This document shows positions 1 through 8,334 of a stretch of DNA of 64,000 nt, in pieces. The stretch is from an uncultured Bacteroidia bacterium (GTDB taxonomy: Bacteria; Bacteroidota; Bacteroidia; Bacteroidales; UBA932): assembly GCA_902761655.1 (NCBI GenBank), contig CACWLD010000001.1, positions 1 to 64,000 on the forward strand. The letters run 5' to 3'. The translations under genes were made by a program, and so were the position numbers. The notes under the pieces were generated by a model. It saw nothing but the letters and a program-made list of their open reading frames with translations. It searched no databases and was not told the DNA's origin. Positions within the stretch are counted from its first letter, which is position 1; each line of letters opens with the position of its first letter.

Positions 1-493
1 CAAGCGCTGGTCGTACAACCTTGAGACTTATTTCCTTGCCCAGAGGTTCCGCGACACCCTTGAGATTGCCAATTCCAAGGAAGTGATAATCCAGGACAGG
101 ACCATCCTGGAGGGCGTTTTTATTTTCGTGGCCAACAACCGTGACCTGGGCAACCTGTCCCAGAGGGACTATGACACATATATGCAGCTCTTTGACCTTA
201 TGATGTCAATGGTCAAGTTGCCGGACCTGCTCATCTACATCCGCTCCTCCATACCCCGCCTGGTATCCCAGATCCAGAAGCGCGGAAGGGACTACGAGCA
301 ATCCATCAGCCTTGAATACCTCACCGGCCTCAACAACCGCTACGAGTCCTGGATAGCCAACTACCCCGGCGAACTCCTCATCATAGAAGGTGACCAGCTT
401 GACTTCAAGGACAACCCAGAGGACTTCCAGTCCATCACGGACCGCATAGACGCCCGCCTCTACGGCCTTTTCCCGGAAGAGGAGAGTTTGTAA
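1..493 (+). CDS. deoxynucleoside kinase, C-terminal part (5' end outside window)
   Basis: The reading frame is open from base 2, so the gene starts upstream of the window and its P-loop is not visible. The visible part matches the second kinase at 533-1162 closely: both have a KRW/ERWS..N motif, an aromatic-rich stretch, the catalytic DRTI(L/Y)E motif, a 'PDLLIYI(K/R)SSIP' strand, and an arginine-rich lid around 'IQKRGRDYE'. The family phosphorylates deoxynucleosides (dA/dG/dC type) with ATP in the cytoplasm, as part of nucleotide salvage. Two adjacent paralogs suggest two subunits or two specificities, as in the paired dAK/dGK enzymes of lactobacilli. Which nucleoside is used cannot be read from sequence alone. 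Confidence 0.88.
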   Translation, partial: KRWSYNLETYFLAQRFRDTLEIANSKEVIIQDRTILEGVFIFVANNRDLGNLSQRDYDTYMQLFDLMMSMVKLPDLLIYIRSSIPRLVSQIQKRGRDYEQSISLEYLTGLNNRYESWIANYPGELLIIEGDQLDFKDNPEDFQSITDRIDARLYGLFPEEESL

Positions 494-501
494 AAAATTA
501 T

Positions 502-509
502 TAACTTTG
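502..509 (+). promoter_or_regulatory. -7 box (TAACTTTG) before second deoxynucleoside kinase
   Basis: TAACTTTG matches the Bacteroidota -7 consensus TAnnTTTG and lies in the 39-base gap between the two kinase genes. I see no good -33 TTTG at 19-21 bases upstream. The second kinase may therefore have its own start site in addition to read-through from the first. Confidence 0.45.
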
Positions 510-532
510 TAAGTTTAAAAACTTTAGAGGAT

Positions 533-1162
533 ATGCACATAGCAATTGCAGGAAACATTGGAAGCGGCAAGACTACGCTTACAAAGATGCTTGCGGCACA
601 TTACGGATGGACCCCCAAGTTTGAATCAGTGGACTTCAACCCGTATCTGGCGGATTTCTACGAGGATATGGAAAGGTGGTCCTTCAACTTGCAGATATAC
701 TTCCTGAACAAGAGGTTCAAGGACGTTGTGGATATTTCCAAGTGCTCTGACGTCATTGTCCAGGACCGTACCATCTACGAGGACGCCCGCATCTTCGCTC
801 CCAACCTGCACGCTATGGGACTTATGACAACCAGGGATTTCGAGAACTACTCTGACCTGTTCGACCTTATGATGTCGCTGGTCAACCCCCCGGACCTGCT
901 CATATACCTCAAGTCCTCCATACCCAACCTTATCTCCCAGATCCAGAAGCGTGGCCGCGAATACGAGAAGAGCATCCGCATTGACTATATCACCGGCCTT
1001 AACGAGCGCTATGACAACTGGATCAAGGACTATAAGGGCAATCTGCTAGTGATTGACGCGGACAACATCAAGTTCGGCAACCGTCCGGAGGATTTCGCAA
1101 AGGTTACCGATATGATTGACGCACAGATGTTCGGACTTTTCCCTAATGAGCCAGCCAGATAA
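533..1162 (+). CDS. deoxynucleoside kinase (dNK family)
   Basis: A 209-residue protein with the P-loop GNIGSGKT at residues 7-14, the catalytic DRTIYED motif near residue 83, and an arginine-rich lid ('QKRGREYEK') near residue 145. This is the usual architecture and length of bacterial deoxyadenosine/deoxyguanosine kinases. It transfers phosphate from ATP to the 5'-OH of a deoxynucleoside in salvage. It is a tandem paralog of the gene ending at 493. The following sugar kinase gene starts inside its 3' end (17-base overlap), so the two are probably cotranslated. The start ATG is the first codon that leaves the P-loop at its normal N-terminal position. Confidence 0.93.
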   Translation: MHIAIAGNIGSGKTTLTKMLAAHYGWTPKFESVDFNPYLADFYEDMERWSFNLQIYFLNKRFKDVVDISKCSDVIVQDRTIYEDARIFAPNLHAMGLMTTRDFENYSDLFDLMMSLVNPPDLLIYLKSSIPNLISQIQKRGREYEKSIRIDYITGLNERYDNWIKDYKGNLLVIDADNIKFGNRPEDFAKVTDMIDAQMFGLFPNEPAR

Positions 1163-2141
1163 CAGATACGTAGTTGGAATAGACATCGGCGGCCAGACCT
1201 CCAAGATTGGCGTGGTGCGCTCCGACGGCTCCATAGCCGGCCGGCGCGTGATTCGCACGGACGGATACGGCACTGACGCCGCATCCTTCGTGACGGACCT
1301 GGCTTGCGCCGTCAAGCAGCTTCTGGGCGAATGCGGAGACCCTCTGGTGGAAGGCGTGGGCGTTGGCGCACCCAACGCAAACTACTTCTCCGGCTGCATT
1401 GTCAACGCTCCCAACATCAGCTGGGCGTCCGGCACCTCCGTGCCTCTGGCGCAGATGCTGTCGTCCTCCCTTGGGGGAGTGAAGGTTTCCCTTACCAACG
1501 ATGCCAACGCCGCCGCCATTGGCGAAATGGCTTACGGCGCAGCGCGGGGGATGAAGGATTTCATTGAAATCACCCTTGGGACAGGCCTTGGAAGCGGAAT
1601 CGTATGCGGCGGGCAGCTTGTCTACGGACACGACGGCCACGCAGGAGAGCTGGGACACGTATGCATAGACCATCACGATGACGCCCGCCTTTGCGGATGT
1701 GGCAAGAGGGGATGCCTTGAGGCTTACGCTTCATCTACCGGAGTGACCAGGACCGCAAGGGAGTGGCTCAACGACCGCCCGGATGGTCCGTCACCGCTCC
1801 GATATGTAGAGCATCTCAACTCCAAGGCGGTCTATGACGCTGCAGTTATGGGAGACCCGCTGGCAAACGAGATTTTCCAGTATACAGGAAAGCTGCTGGG
1901 AAGGGCGTTCGCAGATTTCGTGGCGTTCAGCGCACCGGAGGCCATTATCCTTTTCGGTGGCCTTGCAAGGGCCGGAGAACTGCTCCGCAAGCCGGTTGTG
2001 GAGGCAATGGAGAAGAACCTTATGGAGATATGGAAGGGAAAGATCAAAGTGCTGTTCTCAACCCTTCCGGAGTCCGATGCCGCCATACTTGGCGCGTCGG
2101 CATTAGGATGGAATAATCTATTAACAAATAATGATAAGTAA
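1146..2141 (+). CDS. ROK-family sugar kinase (glucokinase-like)
   Basis: A 331-residue ROK protein. The N-terminal ATP-binding motif is 'GIDIGGQTSKIGVV'. A central 'LTNDANAAAIGE' segment and the ROK signature 'GHAGELGH' with the zinc cluster CGCGKRGC follow, and then 'LEAYAS'. It probably phosphorylates glucose or a related hexose or amino sugar in the cytoplasm. I chose the ATG at 1146 because an earlier in-frame start (1116) would add ten residues ahead of the usual N-terminus. The gene overlaps the upstream kinase by 17 bases, and the next gene starts one base after its stop. ROK repressors carry an N-terminal HTH, which is absent here, so a kinase is favoured. Confidence 0.9.
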   Translation: MSQPDNRYVVGIDIGGQTSKIGVVRSDGSIAGRRVIRTDGYGTDAASFVTDLACAVKQLLGECGDPLVEGVGVGAPNANYFSGCIVNAPNISWASGTSVPLAQMLSSSLGGVKVSLTNDANAAAIGEMAYGAARGMKDFIEITLGTGLGSGIVCGGQLVYGHDGHAGELGHVCIDHHDDARLCGCGKRGCLEAYASSTGVTRTAREWLNDRPDGPSPLRYVEHLNSKAVYDAAVMGDPLANEIFQYTGKLLGRAFADFVAFSAPEAIILFGGLARAGELLRKPVVEAMEKNLMEIWKGKIKVLFSTLPESDAAILGASALGWNNLLTNNDK

Positions 2142-2142
2142 T

Positions 2143-2904
2143 ATGAGAATCAAGACAATCATTGTAGCTGCGCTTGCTGGACTGGCACTCGCAGCTTGCG
2201 CACAGAACGGTGGAAACGCGAATCTTTCCCCTGAACTCAAGGCCCTTCAGCCTTCAAAGAGCCAGGTAGATTCCGTAAGCTACCTTCTTGGAATCCAGTT
2301 CGGCGCACAGGCCCAGAGTTGGGGATTTGGAAAGGATTACAATTACAACGAGATTGTGAAAGGCTTCAAGGACTTCGCAGAGGCTCAGGGAAACCAGCAG
2401 GATCCTGAGTTCCTGGAGCAGTTCAAGATTAACCCTGAGGTTATGAACGAACTGTTCAACGCTTATCTCGAGAGTCTTTCCGCATTCAATGCTGCCAAGG
2501 GATCCGCCGAGGCTTCAGCATTCCTTGAGAAGAACAAGCAGGAGGACGGAGTAGCAGTTACCGAGAGCGGCCTCCAGTACATCATCCTCCAGAAGGGAAG
2601 CGATGTTTTCGCAGGCCCGGACGACGAGGTTGAGGTTAACTACGTAGGTAAGTTCATCAACGGTGAAGTATTTGACCAGAGCCCTGAGGGAGAGAGCGTT
2701 ACCCTTCCTCTTAACGGAGTTATCCCCGGATGGTCAGAGGGTATCCGCCTTGTAGGCGAGGGTGGCAAGATCCGCCTGTTCCTCCCTCCGGCACTTGCAT
2801 ACGGTCCCGCAGGCAGCGGCCCTATCGGCCCTAACCAGGCTCTTATTTTTGACGTGGAGCTCCTTAAGGTCATCCCTGCAACCGTAGAAGTGAATGAGGA
2901 CTAA
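2143..2904 (+). CDS. FKBP-type peptidyl-prolyl isomerase, lipoprotein
   Basis: A 253-residue protein of the FkpA/Mip type. The N-terminus (MRIKTIIVAALAGLALAAC) is a lipoprotein signal with lipobox LAAC. Residues about 30-125 form the helical dimerisation domain seen in FkpA. Residues about 135-245 are an FKBP domain ('VEVNYVGKFINGEVFDQS', 'PGWSEGIRLVGEGG', 'LIFDVELLKV'). It should assist proline-limited folding in the periplasm or at the outer membrane. The start at 2143 directly precedes the signal peptide; an ATG at 2131 overlaps the kinase stop and would only add four residues. The 3' end overlaps convergent miaA by four bases. Confidence 0.9.
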   Translation: MRIKTIIVAALAGLALAACAQNGGNANLSPELKALQPSKSQVDSVSYLLGIQFGAQAQSWGFGKDYNYNEIVKGFKDFAEAQGNQQDPEFLEQFKINPEVMNELFNAYLESLSAFNAAKGSAEASAFLEKNKQEDGVAVTESGLQYIILQKGSDVFAGPDDEVEVNYVGKFINGEVFDQSPEGESVTLPLNGVIPGWSEGIRLVGEGGKIRLFLPPALAYGPAGSGPIGPNQALIFDVELLKVIPATVEVNED

Positions 2905-3770
2905 TCAAGGTTGATCCAGCGGATTGAGCAGTCCCTGCGCCACCAGGTCATCTGGCGCTTGGCATAATGCCGGGTGTTGCGCAGGATAAGGCTCACGGTC
3001 TGGTCCAAAGAAATATCATCGGGGTTGTCAAGGTATTGGAAAACCTCCTTGTAACCCACGGTATTGAGCGCGGTAAGGTTCCTGAATCCAATCAGGGACC
3101 TTGCTTCGTCTATGAGGCCCTGGTCCATCATAAGGAGTACGCGCCTGTCTATGCGTGCGTACAGTTCTTCACGCGGGCGCGTGAGCCCTATCTTTTCAAT
3201 CTGGAAATCTCTCTTGAAGGTCCCGGGAACGGTGAAGGAGGAGAAGGGTTTGCCGGTGCCAAGGCACACTTCCATTGCGCGTAGCACGCGCATCCCGTTG
3301 GAGCGGTCTATGCTTGCGTAGGCGGCCGGATCCAGCTTGCGCAGGTCCTCCGCCACGGCAAGTGCGCCCTCCTCCCTGATGCGCGCCGTGAGCCTTGCGC
3401 GCAGTTCAGGGTCCGCCTGCGGGACGTCCGGGATGCCGTTGCACACGGCATCGATATAGAACATTGAGCCGCCAGTCATCACCAGGGTGTCGTGCCCCTG
3501 GGCGAACAGGTCCTCTATCAGGGCTGTCGCCTGCTGCTCGTACATTCCCGCTGTGTAATAATCCTGTACGGAGATTGTCTGGATGAAATAGTGCCTTACT
3601 CGTTCAAGCTGTTCCCTGGAGGGAACGGCCGTGCCAATGGACATTTCCCTGTAGATCTGGCGGGAGTCGCAGGAAATAACCGGCGATCCATATTTCAGGG
3701 CCAGTTCTATGCTGTAGTCCGTCTTGCCCACCGCGGTGGGCCCCAGGACTATTATCAGTTTCTTGGACAC
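2901..3770 (-). CDS. miaA: tRNA dimethylallyltransferase MiaA
   Basis: A 289-residue protein with P-loop GPTAVGKT (residues 10-17), the DSRQIY motif (35-40), 'TGGSMFYIDAVCNGIP', and the C-terminal 'RNTRHYAKRQMTWWRR' typical of MiaA. It transfers a dimethylallyl group to N6 of A37 in tRNAs reading UNN codons. The start codon is GTG, and its G is the last base of the TAG stop of the upstream pRiA4b-ORF3-like gene. This one-base overlap suggests translational coupling. The length is slightly short of the usual 300-315 residues but no core motif is missing. Confidence 0.95.
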   Translation of the reverse strand: MSKKLIIVLGPTAVGKTDYSIELALKYGSPVISCDSRQIYREMSIGTAVPSREQLERVRHYFIQTISVQDYYTAGMYEQQATALIEDLFAQGHDTLVMTGGSMFYIDAVCNGIPDVPQADPELRARLTARIREEGALAVAEDLRKLDPAAYASIDRSNGMRVLRAMEVCLGTGKPFSSFTVPGTFKRDFQIEKIGLTRPREELYARIDRRVLLMMDQGLIDEARSLIGFRNLTALNTVGYKEVFQYLDNPDDISLDQTVSLILRNTRHYAKRQMTWWRRDCSIRWINLD

Positions 3771-4402
3771 TATACAGGGAGTTCTTCGGTGCCGTCGTAA
3801 ATGAGCTTGCCGTCCTCGTCGTCAGGGTCTTCCTCCTCCTCGTCCTCGTCTTCGTCAAGGTCCTCGTCGTCGGCGTCTTCATCGGAGAGGTCGTCAAGGT
3901 CGTCCAGGGAGATGTTCAGAAGCCCGCCCAGACCGCCCTTGCGGGGCTTGTCGTCATCGTCGTCAGAAGGGAGGTGGCGCTGCTCTGCGGGGAGGTCCTC
4001 GAAAGCTACGTATCCGTTCTCAAACTCGATTGGATCCGGGCCCTTTGAGTCCACCAATACCGGTGAGGGGGCGCTTTCAGGGCTCTCGCCTTCAAAGGTG
4101 ATGTTCACGCTCTTCTTGTTGGTGACATCGTAGAAATACACGAATGAGGTAATGCCGTTCTTTATGGTCTGGGATATGCTTATCTGGTCCACGGCCCCGG
4201 CGCCAAGGTCGAACAGGCCGAACCTTGCTACCAGGCCTCCCTTGGAATCCAGTCCCTTGAAAAGGATAAGCTGGTCCTGCGGGAATTCCATATCGGCACG
4301 CATCTGCTTATGGAAAGAGTACAGGGTGGATGCCCCGTCAATCAAATACACTCTGTAGAAGCCTTTGATACCCTCAAGGGTGACTCTATACTTGTAAGTC
4401 AT
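3770..4402 (-). CDS. pRiA4b ORF-3-like domain protein with acidic tail
   Basis: A 210-residue protein. Residues 1 to about 120 resemble the plasmid pRiA4b ORF-3-like fold: 'YRVTLEGIKGFYRVYLID', then a 'MRADMEFPQDQLILF' strand-helix unit and a 'VYFYDV' strand. The last 65 residues or so are extremely acidic, with long runs of Asp and Glu, and are probably disordered. The biochemical role of this family is unknown. The gene is translationally coupled to miaA, which hints at a link to RNA or translation, but that is inference from position only. The start at 4402 is chosen over an upstream in-frame codon because the latter would run into the promoter region. Confidence 0.7.
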   Translation of the reverse strand: MTYKYRVTLEGIKGFYRVYLIDGASTLYSFHKQMRADMEFPQDQLILFKGLDSKGGLVARFGLFDLGAGAVDQISISQTIKNGITSFVYFYDVTNKKSVNITFEGESPESAPSPVLVDSKGPDPIEFENGYVAFEDLPAEQRHLPSDDDDDKPRKGGLGGLLNISLDDLDDLSDEDADDEDLDEDEDEEEEDPDDEDGKLIYDGTEELPV

Positions 4403-4424
4403 GCTTAGAATAGTTTTTCCAAGG

Positions 4425-4432
4425 CAAAGGTA
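4425..4432 (-). promoter_or_regulatory. -7 box (TACCTTTG) for pRiA4b-like gene and miaA
   Basis: On the minus strand TACCTTTG fits the Bacteroidota -7 consensus and sits about 22 bases upstream of the ATG at 4402. A convincing -33 element is not seen. It is back to back with the promoter of the YigZ-like gene. Confidence 0.5.
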
Positions 4433-4450
4433 CAAAATAATTCTTCTTGG

Positions 4451-4481
4451 TTGCATTTTCCCAACAAAAACACTAAATTTG
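4451..4481 (+). promoter_or_regulatory. Promoter for YigZ-like gene: TTG-N20-TAAATTTG
   Basis: TTG at 4451-4453, a 20-base spacer and TAAATTTG at 4474-4481 match the Bacteroidota primary sigma promoter. The start codon at 4490 is only nine bases beyond the -7 box, so the predicted 5' leader is a few bases at most. Confidence 0.65.
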
Positions 4482-4489
4482 AATTATGT

Positions 4490-5098
4490 ATGCCCCCAAT
4501 TAAGGATACATACAACAGTATAGGCTCGCCCTCGCGCGGCCTGTACAAGGATCAGGGGAGCCGCTTCATCTCTTTTGCCTATCCGGTGGAGACGGAGGCT
4601 CAGGTAAAGGAGCTTGTGGATTCCCTGAAAAAGGAGTACCACGATGCCCGGCATCACTGTTTTGCCTACAGGCTTGGCCTGGACGGCTCCAGATACAGGA
4701 TGAATGACGACGGGGAACCCTCCTCCACCGCGGGAAGGCCAATCCTCTCCCAGATAGACTCCGCGGGGCTGTCGGACGTGCTGGTGGTTGTGGTAAGGTA
4801 TTTCGGGGGCATCAAACTTGGGGTTCCGGGGCTGATAAAGGCGTACAAAACCGCCGCCCAGGGCGCCCTGGCCCAGGCCGCGAAGGTTGAGAAGACGGCG
4901 GCGGTGTCATATCACATAGAGTTCAACTATATGAATATGGATTCAGTGATGCGCACTCTCAAGGATATGGACATCCCGCAAAGCGGGCAGAACTTTGGCC
5001 AGCTGTGTTCAATGGACATAAGGGTCAGGCTCTCCCAACAGGAAGAATTAACAAAACGGTTAGTTAAATATTTATCTTTAATTATTCAAAATGTCTAA
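4490..5098 (+). CDS. YigZ/IMPACT (UPF0029) family protein
   Basis: A 202-residue protein of the YigZ/IMPACT family. The UPF0029 domain (residues about 20-125) carries 'HHCFAYRLG', '[14 protein letters not shown]' and '[19 protein letters not shown]', the family's most conserved stretches. A DUF1949-like C-terminal domain follows. Eukaryotic IMPACT regulates GCN2; the bacterial role is not settled, although a ribosome or translation link is often proposed. The start at 4490 fits the promoter just upstream better than an in-frame start at 4451, which overlaps it. Its stop overlaps the serC start by eight bases. Confidence 0.88.
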   Translation: MPPIKDTYNSIGSPSRGLYKDQGSRFISFAYPVETEAQVKELVDSLKKEYHDARHHCFAYRLGLDGSRYRMNDDGEPSSTAGRPILSQIDSAGLSDVLVVVVRYFGGIKLGVPGLIKAYKTAAQGALAQAAKVEKTAAVSYHIEFNYMNMDSVMRTLKDMDIPQSGQNFGQLCSMDIRVRLSQQEELTKRLVKYLSLIIQNV

Positions 5099-6164
5099 AG
5101 TACATGTATTTAATGCAGGTCCCTGCCTTTTGCCGCAGGCCGCATTGGACGCCTCTATCGAGGCCATCAAAGATTTCAAGGGCACTGGTGTGTCCGTTCT
5201 GTGCATTTCTCACAGGACAAAGGAGTGGGAGGCCACAATGGATGAATGCCGCGCATTGTGGAAAGAACTTTTGAATATACCTGACGGCTATGAAGTGTTA
5301 TTCCTTGGAGGAGGCGCAAGCCTTCAGTTCCTTATGGCGGCTATGAACTTCCTTGAGAAGAAGGCAGCTTATCTTGACACAGGTATGTGGGCAAAGAAGG
5401 CTCTCAAGGAGGCAAAGGGCATTGGCGACGCTTATGCAATTGCCAGCTCTGCAGACAAGAACTACACCTTTATCCCCAAGGGATTCGAGATCCCTACGGA
5501 TATCGACTATCTGCACATCACCACCAACAACACCATTTACGGTACTGAGATCAAGAAGGACCTGGATTCACCGGTTCCCCTTATCGCCGATATGTCATCA
5601 GACATCCTCAGCCGTCCCGTTGACGTAAGCAAGTACAACCTTATCTACGCAGGCGCGCAGAAGAACGCCGGCCCTGCCGGAGTTGCAGTTGCAATTGTAA
5701 AGACAGACGCCCTTGGAAAGGTAAGCCGTTACCTTCCTACAATGCTGGATTACCGTACCCACGTTGACAAGGGTTCAATGTTCAACACACCTCCTGTATT
5801 CTCAGTTCTGGTTATGACCGAGACCCTCAAGTGGCTCAAGGCTCAGGGAGGCGTAGAGGCTATCAACAAGATCAACGAGAAGAAGGCCGCAACCCTGTAC
5901 GCAGAGATCGACCGCAACCCTCTCTTCACCGGCACCGCCGCAGTTGAGGACCGCTCAATAATGAACGTATGCTTTGTAATGGCTCCTGGTTACGAAGACC
6001 TCCAGGACGAATTCCTGGCCTTTGCAAAGGGCAAGGGAATGGTTGGAATCAAGGGTCACCGTTCAGTAGGAGGCTTCCGCGCCTCTTTGTATAACGCTTG
6101 CAAACAGGAAGACGTAGACGCCCTGGTAGAATGTATGCAGGAATTTGAAAAACTCAAGAAATGA
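5091..6164 (+). CDS. serC: Phosphoserine aminotransferase SerC
   Basis: A 357-residue PLP enzyme. It has the N-terminal '[12 protein letters not shown]', 'SHRTKEW', '[10 protein letters not shown]', and the PLP lysine K191 in '[12 protein letters not shown]'. It converts 3-phosphohydroxypyruvate plus glutamate to phosphoserine and 2-oxoglutarate, the second step of serine synthesis, and may also serve pyridoxal phosphate synthesis. The gene overlaps the YigZ-like gene by eight bases and serA by four (ATGA), so serC-serA form a coupled unit. A weaker -7-like TATCTTTA at 5073-5080 could give extra transcription. Confidence 0.96.
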   Translation: MSKVHVFNAGPCLLPQAALDASIEAIKDFKGTGVSVLCISHRTKEWEATMDECRALWKELLNIPDGYEVLFLGGGASLQFLMAAMNFLEKKAAYLDTGMWAKKALKEAKGIGDAYAIASSADKNYTFIPKGFEIPTDIDYLHITTNNTIYGTEIKKDLDSPVPLIADMSSDILSRPVDVSKYNLIYAGAQKNAGPAGVAVAIVKTDALGKVSRYLPTMLDYRTHVDKGSMFNTPPVFSVLVMTETLKWLKAQGGVEAINKINEKKAATLYAEIDRNPLFTGTAAVEDRSIMNVCFVMAPGYEDLQDEFLAFAKGKGMVGIKGHRSVGGFRASLYNACKQEDVDALVECMQEFEKLKK

Positions 6165-7084
6165 AAGTATTAGTAGCAACACAGAAGCCTTTCTCCGCAG
6201 CAGCGGTAAAGGGAATCAAGGATATCCTCACAGGTGCAGGACATCAGGTAGAGGTTCTTGAAAACTATGCCCAGCAGGCAGATTTCGTGGCAGCGGTGGC
6301 TGACGCGGAGGCAATCATCATCCGTTCCGACAAGGTTACGGCCGAGGTCATCGCCGCAGCCCCCAAGCTCAAGATAGTTGTAAGGGCCGGAGCAGGTTAT
6401 GACAACGTAGACCTTGAGGCCGCATCGGCTGCAAAGGTAGTGGTTATGAACACCCCGGGACAGAACGCCAACGCAGTGGCTGAGCTTGCAATTGGAATGA
6501 TGATCTATATGGCACGCACCCAGTTCACTCCTTCCACCGGATCTGAGATCCAGGGAAAGACCGTAGGTATCCAGGCATTCGGCAACGTAGGCCGCCTGGT
6601 TGGCAAGAAGGCAGCAGCCCTTGGAATGAAGGTGAAGGCCATAGATCCTTTCCTCCCCGCAGAGAAAATAGTTGAAGGCGGCGCAGTTCCGGCAGAAAGC
6701 CTGGAAGACCTGTACGCAACAAGCAACTATGTATCCATCCACATCCCTGCTACCCCGCAGACAGTCCGCTCAATTGGCTATGACCTCATCACCAAGATGC
6801 CTAAGGGCGCTGTTCTTGTGAACACAGCCCGCAAGGAAGTGATTGACGAGGCCGGCCTTGCAAAGGCCCTCGAGGACCGCGCAGACCTTAAATACGCCAC
6901 TGACGTTGCTCCTGACAACTTTGCGGAGCTCAAGGAGAAGTTTGGCGCAAGGGTGTTCGCAACCCCCAAGAAGATGGGTGCCCAGACCGCAGAGGCCAAT
7001 ATGAACGCAGGCCTTGCAGCTGCAAACCAGATAGTAGACTTCTTTGCAAACGGAAACGTACGTTTCCAGGTTAACAAATTCTAG
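6161..7084 (+). CDS. serA: Short-form D-3-phosphoglycerate dehydrogenase
   Basis: A 307-residue D-2-hydroxyacid dehydrogenase without ACT or other regulatory domains. The NAD-binding loop is '[13 protein letters not shown]' (137-149) and the substrate arginine is R224 in '[10 protein letters not shown]'. The catalytic Glu and His of the usual family are not conserved. The segment that normally reads 'DVFE' is 'DVAP', and 'TPH' is 'TPKK' (K270/K271). Short PGDHs of this type are known from Bacteroides and, I recall, Entamoeba. It oxidises 3-phosphoglycerate to 3-phosphohydroxypyruvate. It is coupled to serC, which supports the assignment. The lack of an ACT domain implies no serine feedback through that route. 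Confidence 0.9.
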   Translation: MKVLVATQKPFSAAAVKGIKDILTGAGHQVEVLENYAQQADFVAAVADAEAIIIRSDKVTAEVIAAAPKLKIVVRAGAGYDNVDLEAASAAKVVVMNTPGQNANAVAELAIGMMIYMARTQFTPSTGSEIQGKTVGIQAFGNVGRLVGKKAAALGMKVKAIDPFLPAEKIVEGGAVPAESLEDLYATSNYVSIHIPATPQTVRSIGYDLITKMPKGAVLVNTARKEVIDEAGLAKALEDRADLKYATDVAPDNFAELKEKFGARVFATPKKMGAQTAEANMNAGLAAANQIVDFFANGNVRFQVNKF

Positions 7085-7089
7085 GACTG

Positions 7090-8331
7090 ATGGTCAGAGT
7101 AAAACCATTCGCCGCCATTAGGCCGGCAAAGTCCCTTGACGAGCAGGTCTCTTCCCCGCCGTACGACGTCCTCAATTCACAGGAGGCGCTTGCAATGGCG
7201 GGGGAGAAATCCCTGCTGCACATAACCAAGCCTGAAATAGACTTCGACCCCATCCTTGAGGAGAACGACCCCAGGGTGTATGAGAAGGCCGTGGAAAACT
7301 TCAAGCTCTGGCAGCAGAGGGGCTGGCTTGTGCAGGATCCCAAGGAGTGCTACTACGTGTATGCGCAGACAATGGGCAGCCGTACCCAGTACGGCCTGGT
7401 CCTCTGCGCGCACACGGACGACTACACCTCCGGAAAGATCAAGAAGCACGAGCTCACCCTCAAGAAGAAGGAAGATGACAGGATGGTGCACATCCGCATC
7501 CAGAATGCCAACATAGAGCCCGTATTCTTTGCCTATAGGGACGATGCGGAACTCTCCCAGATTGTAAGCGATACCGTAAAGGGAGAGTCCGTCTGCCGTT
7601 TCACTGACGAGAACGGTTTCATCCACGAATTCTGGGTAATTGACAATGACGCCACCGTGGCGCGCATCACTGAGATCTTCACCACCCGCGTAGACGCGTT
7701 CTACGTAGCGGACGGCCATCACCGTACCGCCGCCGCAGCCCGCGTTGGAGCGGAGAAGAGGGCCCAGAACCCCAACCACACCGGCAACGAAGAATACAAT
7801 TTCTTTATGGCCGTCTGCTTCCCTGAGACCCAGCTCAAGATCATTGACTATAACCGCGTGGTCAAGGACCTGAACGGACTCACCAAGGAAGCCTTCCTTG
7901 AAAAACTTTCGGAAGATTTTGTAGTTGAGCCCGCCGGAAAGGAAATATGCCATCCAAAGGCCCTGCACAATTTCTCCCTTTACCTTGACGGGGAGTGGTA
8001 CTCGTTTACCGCAAAGCCCGGCCGTTATGACGATTCGGACCCAATCGGAGTCCTGGACGTTACAATTCTGTCCAACCTTGTTTTGGACAAGATACTTGGA
8101 ATAAAGGACCTGCGCACGGACAGCAGAATTGACTTCGTGGGCGGTATCAGGGGCCTTGGAGAGCTCTGCCGCAGGGTAGACAGCGGAGAGATGAAAGTGG
8201 CCTTCGCCCTTTATCCGGTATCAATGGAACAGCTTATAGCAATTGCCGACAGCGGCAAGATAATGCCGCCAAAGACCACTTGGTTCGAGCCTAAACTGCG
8301 CTCCGGACTTGCAATACACAAACTGGATTAA
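7090..8331 (+). CDS. DUF1015 family protein
   Basis: A 413-residue DUF1015 protein, recognised by the N-terminal 'PFAAIRPAK' followed by 'SPPYDV', and the central 'FYVADGHHRTAAA' motif. Its molecular function is not established. It lies five bases after serA, and the serC-serA-DUF1015 order recurs in Bacteroidota and some Firmicutes. A role in serine metabolism or control is therefore a reasonable guess. Codon use is similar to the neighbouring genes. recQ begins three bases after its stop, so the operon may continue. No signal peptide or membrane segment is visible, so it should be cytoplasmic. Confidence 0.85.
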   Translation: MVRVKPFAAIRPAKSLDEQVSSPPYDVLNSQEALAMAGEKSLLHITKPEIDFDPILEENDPRVYEKAVENFKLWQQRGWLVQDPKECYYVYAQTMGSRTQYGLVLCAHTDDYTSGKIKKHELTLKKKEDDRMVHIRIQNANIEPVFFAYRDDAELSQIVSDTVKGESVCRFTDENGFIHEFWVIDNDATVARITEIFTTRVDAFYVADGHHRTAAAARVGAEKRAQNPNHTGNEEYNFFMAVCFPETQLKIIDYNRVVKDLNGLTKEAFLEKLSEDFVVEPAGKEICHPKALHNFSLYLDGEWYSFTAKPGRYDDSDPIGVLDVTILSNLVLDKILGIKDLRTDSRIDFVGGIRGLGELCRRVDSGEMKVAFALYPVSMEQLIAIADSGKIMPPKTTWFEPKLRSGLAIHKLD

Positions 8332-8334
8332 ACT

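Noticed and set aside
3801..4133. Serine-rich plus-strand frame of about 110 residues
   Set aside because: It is the antisense reading of the Asp/Glu codons of the acidic tail; the serine runs are an artefact of GAC/GAG repeats.
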